Below, one piece after another: positions 49,933 to 58,992 of a stretch of 64,000 nt of DNA. The DNA is from Physcia stellaris (Eukaryota > Ascomycota > Lecanoromycetes > Caliciales > Physciaceae). The notes below the pieces were generated by a model, which did no database searches, was not told the DNA's origin, and saw nothing but the letters and a program-made list of their open reading frames with translations. The stretch covers positions 496,001 through 560,000 of the forward strand of contig JABSSW010000009.1 in the NCBI GenBank assembly GCA_018902385.1, in the 5' to 3' direction. The position numbers and the translations under genes are program-made. Numbering within the stretch: position 1 is the stretch's first letter; each line of letters starts with the position of its first letter.

Positions 49933-50700
49933 TCATTTTGTAAAATCTAAATAAACTTTCAAATTTTTGAAAGTATAAAAAAAATTCAGTTTGACTATTG
50001 TTTTCAATTTATTTGTTGCGATAATGAAATCAAAAACGTCAACTTTCTGATCAAAGAGTGCGATCGTAAAATAGTCGAAAAATGACTTTTTCGACGACAA
50101 ACTAATTTCATAGATATTCAGTCGTTCGAATATCGAGTGTAAATAAATCATATGTTTCTCAAAAGTATTGAAGAAAACGACAATGTCGTTTACGTAAACA
50201 CGAACAAATTCGCGAAAATTTCGAAAAATAAAATCGATTCGTCGTTGTACGTATGATGATGAGTTTTTGAAATTCATCACGACGACGTTAAATTGTTTTT
50301 GTTCTTTATGTGAAACGACGATAAACTTATGTCTGTTTACAAACTTTATCAATCATTGATGAAAAAAATTCGCAACGTCAAAGACGAATATGAATTTGCA
50401 ATCGACAACGACTGAAATAATGTCAAATTGAAAAAACATTGAATAAAAATCGATGAAAATGATTTTGTTTAGTTCGCGTATGTCGACGACGATTCGATTT
50501 TTGCGTTCTAAATCGTTCGATTCAGATATTGTTTTTCATATTGCGAAAACAGAATAATCATGCGAAATGAATTGAGTTGTGTATTTCATGCGATTTTGAG
50601 CGTGCAATTTATCGAAAATCTCATTAACGAGTTTTCGATTTGCGAAATCGAAAAATAAATTTTCGTTGTTTTTATTTTCGCGTCGAATTTGAATTCAATT
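49933..50700 (-). pseudogene. Reverse transcriptase relic of copy B
   Basis: From about 50,650 the minus strand reads NEIFDKLHAQNRMKYTTQF, IVVDIRELNKIIFIDFYSMF and VANFFHQWL-like sequence with breaks. Then, open from 50352 to 49933, it reads KFIVVSHKEQKQFNVVVMNF, RRIDFIFRNFREFVRVYVND and IVVFFNTFEKHMIYLHSIFE. YxDD is Y-V-N-D at 50196-50185. Its 140 residues without a stop show how ORFs persist here. Confidence 0.88.
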
Positions 50701-50747
50701 GACATTCATTCATTTTTCGAAATTCGCACGATAAATTTATTGTCGTT

Positions 50748-51775
50748 TCATAAATTTGAATAGTTTAACGCAACGTTTGCAAACTTAATTCGAGCGTTAA
50801 CGTTATCGTAAACGATAATTTCAACAAACAAAACTTTTTTCACACTAATATTAAAATTTACAGCAGTAAAATCGTTAAAATTGCGTGCAGAATTGAACGC
50901 AAAATCGACATTTGCATCGACGAAATTAGTCGCGATCGCATTCAGATTTTCATAATTAGTCGCGACAGTCGCGTCAATTGTCAAAATCGAAACATCAAAT
51001 TTCATAGTTTGTTTGAATCAATTTCTAGAAACAGATTTATGAGCATTAGCAATTAAATGAGCGTATTTCGAATTAACTAAATAGCATTTTTTTTTTCGTA
51101 TTCTTGTACGAGTTTCAAACGCGTATTTTTGAAAATGTAAACATTTTCAAAGTTGATGTTGTGAACTTGAACGACTTCTGTATGTGCATCGATGATATGT
51201 GAAAACACGTTTTCATCTTGATTTAATCGTTCAATTCGTGTTGACGTAAACATAAAATCGCGTTCAATAAACAGACTATTTTTGTCACGTAACTTGAATG
51301 AAATTGTAGAAACTGATTTGATTGAAATTTTAATAATTTCGTTAACACGAACAACGCGCTTGATTTGTGATTCAACATTAATGACATTTAATTTAATTCG
51401 TATATTTTTGCAACTTTTTATAATGACGACTTGTTTGTTTACATTTATATTCATTTGCTCTGAATTCAATATATCATTGTTTAGAAAAATTTTTGTTTTC
51501 AATTCTTTCATTATGTAAATTTGTCGCGTAAATGTGACGATCGCATCGTCGTCATCAATCGAAATTTCAAAAACACGAAAAATTAATGAAATATGATCAA
51601 TTGTTGTGACGACGACATTTTCAATGTCGCGAATTTTGAAAAATTTCATAATCTGTCGCGCATGTGTTTTGATAATCAAATATTTTTGCATCAAAAATTT
51701 ACGATCGATTAAAAATGCATCGCATTCGATATCGACGCATATATCGATGAAAAATTGTTTTATGTTTGTTTTCAT
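50748..51775 (-). pseudogene. Aspartic protease relic of copy B
   Basis: Positions 51775-51077 are open for 232 residues. FIDICVDIECDAFLIDR has the D-x-[G lost]-C-x-A-x-L-I-D arrangement of a retropepsin-like active site, and IFLNNDIL corresponds to the later ILG-type strand. The C-terminal half has IKSVSTISFKLRDKN and HTEVVQVHNINF. Positions 51005-50748 add an Asn/Val/Ala-rich piece that leads towards RT. Confidence 0.65.
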
Positions 51776-51835
51776 CGTGACGTAACGTCACGAACGAAAT
51801 TCGAAACTGAATCGTGTATTTGCTTTGACGTTTGA

Positions 51836-52126
51836 TTATATGATAAATGTTTGATAATTATGAGCATTTTTCGTCGACGATGTGTCAGATTTAATCGAAA
51901 TTGTTTGACACGAACGCAAATGTCGATGAAATTTGTTATTAAAATAAAATTTCGATTGACAACGTTTGCATGAATAAATTTTTGTTTGTTTGATTGAAAT
52001 ATTCACAAAATATTCGAGTGATTCATGAATCACATAATTTTCATTAAATTTCTGAATTTCGAAATGTTTTTCGTCATGATATTCATCATTTATCATAAAT
52101 ATTTTTGACGCGTTTTCAATATTCAT
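51836..52126 (-). pseudogene. C2H2 finger relic between gag and protease, copy B
   Basis: The 96-residue frame ends its folded part with YSCKRCQSKFYFNNKFHRHL RSC, a C-x2-C...H-x3 finger with the same F.NNKFH core as the fingers of the 6.8 kb element. The region N-terminal to it is acidic/His-rich (INDEYHDEKHFE). Confidence 0.65.
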
Positions 52127-54164
52127 GTTGTGATTATCTTGATAATTTTTTTCATCGATTGAATAATTGTTTTTTGTTTTTTTTTCGCAAAGTACGTTCG
52201 TCGATATGATGCTTCATTTTGATTAAACGTTTCATTCTGATTAAAATAAATATCTTGCTTAAACGAAAACGAAAATGAATTTGAAAAATCAACAAAATAA
52301 TTACTAAAACGTAAAAACTGCGAATATTGAAATCGCGAATCGAACGTGTTTCGATTTTTTTGAATTTCGTTTTGTTGCGTTTGTTGAAATCGATATTGCT
52401 GATTTTCGTATGAACGTTTTTGCATATTTTGTGTCGATTGCTGTCGATTTGAATAGCTTGATTGATACGAACGTTGTTGTTGTTGAAAAACGTAAACGTT
52501 ATTTTGCTTGTCAAACTGATACGAAGTTGAATATTGCGTCTGTCGTGATTGCGAAAAAATTCATTGAAATTTTCATAATCATTACGTTCATTGATGAAAG
52601 AAAAATATTATACGAATCGAATGAAATTGAAATTTGAAAACGATAAATGAATTGAAAACGACGATCGTTTTCGAATGAATGATAAAAACGATATTTGTTT
52701 TTAATGTTTCATCATATTTTCTTTTTATCATCGAATTGTTGAAAAAATTCATTTATTGTAATTTTTCTGTCGATTTGATCAAATCTCGTCGAAATTTCAA
52801 TTTCAATTCATTGTAAATTAAATACAATTGCGAATAAATTGACATCATTGTCGATTTAATTTTTTGATTATAATTTCAGCGAAATCGAATGATTCGCGAT
52901 GTCGACGAACATTTTTCATCATGTATTTTTTTTCGTGATGATCGTCAACGTTATTGATGACGATTTTTGTATCGTTTCAACAACAAACGTTTTCATTTTT
53001 TACGTTATTTTCGAGTTTGATCAATCGTTTTTGATCATCGTTGATTATTTTGTGTATCAACGTAACGCGTGATCACGCATGCAATTATAAAAATTTGCTC
53101 GAATCACATCAACATCTTTGAACAATGTTATATTTTTAATTTTTTCAATGTAAAAATGAACATTTCGAAAATATGTATTTTTGTTCGAATGTTCGATCGA
53201 ATTGTCGATAATAACGTTTTTTTTTTCGTATCACGAATCAAAAAATTTTGTTTTTTGAACATTTCATTTGACGTCATCATCATTGTCAAAAAATTCGATT
53301 GAATTTGATGATTCGACAAAATTTTGAAATTTTGTTTGAACATCGTTTCGAACATTTGTAATCAATGTTTGAAAAATTTGTCATTGTTGTTGCGTGAATT
53401 TCGTGTTTTGTCAATTGTTATTTTCGTTCGTCATATTTGAATTGAATGCGAAAATAAATTCGATATTTTTTGTGTTTCGAAAAATGATGTTCAGCGAAAT
53501 TATGATGTTGTTTCGTCGTTGAAAAAACGACGTCGACGAAATGATTTGAGATTTACGACGTAAATTTTTCGAAAAATGAACGTAAAAAGTATCAAAAAGA
53601 TATTTGCAATCGTCGATTTTAAATCAAAAATGAATGACGTAATTCGATCATTAATTCAGTCGAGAAATGATTGATTATTTGATACGTTTCGATGACGATC
53701 ACGAAAATTTTAAAATTTTTGCGAAAACGAATTTTGTCGACGATTCATTTTGCTGAATAAACAATGTTTGTCGAGATTGAGTGACTAGTAACTGACAACG
53801 ATGTTGATTTAAAGCAATTAATTACGATATTGTTCACAGTAATTTTTGCAAATGTATTGACAAAATAAATTGAATCAATTGTATCGATGTAATCGAATAA
53901 TTCAAACGCAATGCGAATGATTTGTGATGTGAAAACAATCAGAATGATTTAAATGAAAATGATGTGTCGTACTGAAATTTGAAATAAAGTGATGATAAAC
54001 AGAACAAAAAAAAAAAAAAGCGAGTTGAAATTTTCAAAATTTGTTGAACAAATTATTTGTTGATGAAAAAACAAATGAAATCGTTGAATTGAATTGTTCG
54101 AATCAAACAAAAATTCGATGATGAATTGACGTTCAAATGTGTCGTCATTGAGCGATGACAACAC
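52123..54164 (-). pseudogene. gag relic of copy B
   Basis: The reading starts at 54164 (MLSSLNDDTFERQFIIEFLF), matching copy A, and proceeds in broken frames through 53355-53128 (LIRDTKK.TLLSTIRSNIRT) to a Gln/Tyr/Asn-rich end at 52514-52123 (QQTQQNEIQKNRNTFDSRFQ). Positions 52799-54488 align with copy A at 1-190 plus 6983-8472. Gag identity rests on position and on the downstream finger and protease. Confidence 0.6.
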
Positions 54165-54488
54165 GAATTCAAACGAAAATTTGAAATGTTCAATTATTGG
54201 AAAAAGAAATCAATCGTCTTTATTGAAAATTGTAAAAAATCGAAAAAACGTGATTGAATGATTCATTTTCAAATGAATATTGATTGTTGATGAAAATGAA
54301 TAATTGATTGTCGATCGAAACGTCAATCAAACGACAATCAAATTTTTAATTGCGATCGTGAAAAAAATATTGATGAACAGTTGATTTGCATACAAAATGC
54401 AAAACTGTTCGAAAATTGATACGTTAAAAAACAAAAAATGATGTCGTTTTGTTTACGTACAAATTATCGTTTGAATGATGTTATCAAT

Positions 54489-54682
54489 TGTTATGCGTAA
54501 AATGTGAATTGATTGATTTAAAAATTATGAACGACAAAATGTCAATTTATGTACAATAATTGCGAATCAATTGTTTGATCATCATTCATTTAATATGAAA
54601 TGACGACAAAATTCTTGTCAAAAGTCATGTCAGAATATTTGATTTAAATTCATATCATTTAATCTGATTTTGTGTCATAACA
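54489..54682 (-). repeat. 5' LTR (194 bp) of copy B
   Basis: It pairs with 47234-47427 (TGTTATG...CATAACA). Confidence 0.92.
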
Positions 54683-57600
54683 ATCGACGTCGTTAAATGA
54701 CAATGAATCAAATATCAAATTCGAAAATTGCGCATAAATAAACGAACTTTTTTTAAAATTTTGATTTATTTTTAAATATATTCATTGATCGTTGAAAATA
54801 ATAAATTCAATTTTATTTTCATTATTTTTCTTGATTGAAATCGTTCAATAATCATTTGTTGCGTTCGAGCAAAAATAAATCGAAAATTTGAATTTCAAAA
54901 AAATAATTATAATTTTTTTCATGTGATGCATAAAATAAATTGATTTAATCGTGTATTTGTTGATGAATATAAAATTATAAATCATTCGCAATAATTTTGA
55001 TTTTTTTTTTTTTGAGAAAAAAAATTTGATTTTAATTTTTCATGAATTGTTTTTTCTGATTATAATGTTTGCATTTTTTAATTTTGAAAAATTCGATTTG
55101 CGAATTCTTTTTTTTTGAAAATGTATTTAAATAACGTATTTCGAATTGATTTCGCATTCGAAATAAAATCGATTAAATGTTCAATAAAATTTGTAATTCG
55201 TATGTTTTTAATTGTCATCGCAAAACATTTTTTTCAAATGTAAATTAATCGTTTAATTTTAATCATTTTTTTTTTTGTATCAACGTTTAATTTTATAATA
55301 ATTTCATTTTTTTCGAATCATTTTTCAATAACATTCATGTTTTCATTATTTAGTTTTCGTTGCATTGATTTTTTTTGCGTAAAAAAATCACTTTTTGTAT
55401 TTAGCGAATATTTAAATAAAATAAATTTTGTTTTCGTAATCACGAAAATAAAAATAATGATAATCGTCATGAACGTTATTGAATGTTGATTAAATATATT
55501 AAAATTTTTTTAATCAATTTTGCGACATTCACGTTTTAACGAATGATTATTCGCTGAATACGTATTCAATTTAATTGTTCATTTAAAAACAATTGACAAA
55601 CAACGTCGATCAAATCGCTAATTTCGTCGTCGTTATTCATTTTTATCGTTGATAAATCAACATGAATTGAAAAAATTTGAATTGACATTTTTTGTTTCAT
55701 TTTATTTTTTTCATTTATGATTATTTCGTTTGTGTCATAATGCGAATTAAAAATTATTTTTTTCATTCATGAAATGTTCAATAGCAAATCATAAATTTGA
55801 TTGTTCACGATATACGTTTTAATCACAATTTTTATTTTTTCGACATTAACAAAAAATACGATGTAATTTGTGAACGTTTCAACGTGATTCGTGATTAAAT
55901 TAATTCGAAAATGATCGTTTGTTCGTACAAAAAATGCAAATTTCATGATTAAAAATTTTTGACGATTAATTAATTTCATCATCGATTTTTCATTTATCAA
56001 TGTTTTTGACAATTTCACATTGTTTATTCAAAAAATAATCATCAAAAATTGTGATTGTTTATCATTTTCGTGAACATGAATTATAATGATCGATAATTTT
56101 GTTTTAATTTTTGTGATCGTTATAATCAATGACGTCGTCGTTTTTTGTTGATTTCGATTTTGTTCGTTAATTTTTCGAATTCGATATTTCGCAATAAATT
56201 TTTGCATGTTTTTTGTCAATTTTAATTTAATCATATCGAATTTGTCGAAAAGTTGTTTTAACGACAAAATCAAAAACAAATTCATGATGATATTTATATT
56301 GAATCGATTAATTTCGAATAAATTTCGAATAAAATCGAAAATTTTTGAAAATTTGTATGAAATCAAATAAATTAAATTTTTTTTTATTGAATTTTGTTGA
56401 CGATGAATTTCGAAATTCATATTAAATTGAATTTTGCGATATCGATTGAAACAATTGTAAAATGAATAATCGATTATTTTTTCAAAAAATTGATTGCGAA
56501 ATCGATTGATAAATAAATGTGAATTCATTTTCGTCAATTTCATTTTTCGAAATATTCATTTTTTTTGATTTTTGATTTTTTTTATTTTTTTCATTATTTT
56601 GACTTTTCGCATTGAACACATATTTTACTTTTTTTTTCGAAATTTTAATTGACGAATTCAATCGAAATTTTGATTTTTTGATTTCGAAAAACGAAATCGT
56701 CGTTGTTTGATTAATTTTTTGTTTGTTTTTAACATTTTGCGCAATCATGATTGTGATCAAATATGATTTTTGTGTTGATAAAATACAAATCATTGATGAA
56801 AAAAAATTTCGATCATTATTTTCGTTTTCGATATAATAATTTTTCATTTTAATTTTTTTCAAAATCGACAATGATGATGTCAAAATTATTACATTTAACA
56901 TTGTTAATTTAAATTCGTGTTGCGATTTATTGACAATTTGATCATAAAATGATTAATTAAACGTAACATTCAATCGAATCAATTCATTCGAAAAAAATGA
57001 TTAATTAAAAATAAATGACATTTCAATTGATTATTGTAATTGTGTTTAATTAATTAATATCATTGCATGATTAATGATTTTCGTAATTTTGAACGTTTAT
57101 TTTGAACAATTTGAAACATAATAATTTGACTGTTTGCATATATAACATGTTACATATAAAAAATTTTTAAAATCACTTGATTGCGTGTTCGTAAATTTTC
57201 GTTAATCAAAATCAATAAATTGATCAAAATTGAAATTCAATGAACAAAATGTTTGAAATATGATTGAAAAAACTTGATTGTTATTTATTAAAATTTGTTT
57301 AAACAATTTATCGTTCGTTTGATCAAAATTTGTTGTATAAAACAATATTATTTGTATAATTTTTTTGTATTTCGAATCAAATGAATTAAATTTGTTTATT
57401 TGATTATAAATCGTTTTAATCAATTTGTTCATTGTGATAAAATTGTAATTTTTTTTTTTTGACATTCGAAATTTATTTGTTTTTTTTTTCGAAACGTTTT
57501 TCATATTTCGCAAAATAATCATTTCGACGTCAATTTCGTCGTTAAATAATTTTCGCGAAATATTTGAAATTCGTTTGATATAATCGAAAATCAATTTTTG

Positions 57601-57720
57601 ATTTTTTTGTTTCAATTGAATTAATTGCATTTTTAATTCAAATTTTTTAATTTGAACATTTTTCACGAAAATCTCATAATATTTTAAAAAAAATTTCAAC
57701 AATTTAAATCAATTTTGTTT
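54683..57720 (-). pseudogene. Gypsy gag/protease fragments, third element
   Basis: Positions 57702-57202 encode 166 residues with KFELKMQLIQLKQKNQKLIF then DYIKRISNISRKLFNDEIDV, a retrotransposon-gag (capsid) pattern. Pieces at 56901-56482, 56543-56028 and 56018-55767 follow in the same direction; the last ends IYDLLLN, which could be the YDLLLG-type end of a protease. It may be the upstream half of the integrase fragment at 45.9-47.2 kb with copy B inserted between, but the RT between them is not visible. Confidence 0.5.
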
Positions 57721-58505
57721 GAAATTTGATTTCAAATTTTTGTATCAAACATGAACATCATTTTTCAAATTTTGACGAAATAACATTCGTTTGAATTTGT
57801 TAATCGTAATTTTATCGATGTTAATTGTTTTGAAATTTCGTTCGTATGTTCAATTTATGTTTTCAATGTATTTTTTCGAATTTTTTTTTTCGTTTCGAAA
57901 TTTTTTGAAAAATCGAATTTTGATTGAAATCATAATAAATAAAATTGAATTTGACGAATCGAAAATGATTAATTTGAAAAAAATTAAATCGAATTTTGAT
58001 TTGTTAAATGAATTTTTTTTCGAAAAAACAAATTTTTTTAACGATGACGAAATTTTTTCGAAATTATTTTCAAAAAAAATTGTGTAAAATTGATTTTGAT
58101 TGAGTGAATAAAAAAAATCACGTTTAAAAAATAATTTAATTTTGTTAACAATCGTTTGTTTAACAAAAAAAAAATGATTTTTTTTTTAAATTTTGATGTA
58201 ATTTGCAAATTTTTTTCGAAAAATGAAAAATGAAATATTCGATTCGTCATAAATTATTCGATTTTTCGATAATTTTTAATTTTGTTCAATCAAGTTTTTT
58301 TGATTATGACAAAATGCACGTAACGATGATTAAATGAAAAAAATTTTTTCGATCAAATTTTTTTGATCGAAACAACGCGAATAAAATGCAAAACGAATGA
58401 AAAATTTTCAAACACGTATTTTTGTTTGAGTTTGCAACATCAATTTGTTACAATTTCAGTTCAGTTTTCATTGAAATTTTAATCATTGATGAATGAAAAT
58501 CAATG
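57721..58505. other. Terminal relic DNA of the AT-rich compartment
   Basis: I see no protein motif. The strict CpR pattern persists to about 58,440 and then CT, AG, GG and CC return within roughly 100 bp. Confidence 0.6.
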
Positions 58506-58992
58506 ACTAGAATCAGAATGCATTGTATGATGGTGAAAAGAAATTTCTGGTGGCCAGATGGCCACTTATGCTACTGCTAGACTAGGCTAATTGAGGAAGG
58601 TGCATTTTGCACTCCATCAACGAGTACCACATTGGTCGCTGACCATCTACCCAAGTTAGGTCTTCAGCACAAGCCGTCGAAACAGTCCTGGAGCGTAATT
58701 GAAGTCACTATATAGACCAAGAAAGCCGTGCAGCCCAGGCGACATCGCAGTATTCATAAAGCGTTGATCAAAGGTGGCAGTTGCCATCTCGTTATCCCTC
58801 TGACTTTCCTTTCTTGACGATGAATCGATTCTGGACGATGAGCATGCGCATCACGAATCCGATGACTTCATGATCACTCTTTCTCACTTCTCCTCTTCAC
58901 CACCCCTCGCAACATTTTCCAGTACTCGATCAATTGAGTACTCAGGTCGTATTTGTTTCTTTGGTTCACAGCGCGCTTCTTCCTACAATTTA
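58506..58992 (+). promoter_or_regulatory. Upstream region of the KAR5-like gene
   Basis: This is 487 bp of normal-composition DNA between the compartment edge and the coding start. A TATA-like tatatag lies at 58709-58715, and the perfect inverted repeat gtggcca-ga-tggccac at 58550-58565. An ATG at 58870 is in frame with the gene, but the protein family starts with a signal peptide, so I favour a start at 58993 or 59020. The extent of the promoter is inferred. Confidence 0.45.

Larger units (their letters stand above)
47234..54682 (-). mobile_element. Degraded full-length Ty3/gypsy chromovirus, copy B
   Basis: The element is 7449 bp on the minus strand. From the right: LTR, gag start (54.16 kb), Gln/Tyr-rich region, C2H2 finger (52.1-51.8), protease (51.8-51.1), RT (50.7-49.9), RNase H (49.8-49.5), integrase (49.1-48.2), integrase tail (48.1-47.86), chromodomain (47.84-47.65), LTR. 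Flanking 5-mers tgatt and atcga do not match even after allowing C-to-T decay, so the ends may derive from recombination. It also supplies the empty-site allele for the insertion in copy A. Confidence 0.9.
1..58505. other. AT-rich, RIP-like-mutated transposon compartment
   Basis: Almost every C in this stretch is followed by A or G, and almost every G is preceded by T or C. CC, GG, CT and AG are therefore nearly absent, whereas CA, TG and CG stay common. Exceptions cluster in 191-6977, in 39465-41616 and in the short LTRs. The content is nested LTR retrotransposons plus one DNA transposon relic, and I see no intact gene, tRNA or rRNA. The pattern fits genome defence by cytosine-to-thymine mutation of repeats (RIP-like), with a following-pyrimidine preference instead of the CpA preference known from Neurospora. 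Normal composition resumes abruptly near 58,500. Confidence 0.9.

Noticed and set aside
1-58505. The AT-rich block as organellar DNA or a plain AT-rich genome
   Set aside because: Composition is dinucleotide-specific, not just AT-rich. LTR retrotransposon structures and target duplications are present, and the adjoining DNA is ordinary fungal nuclear sequence.
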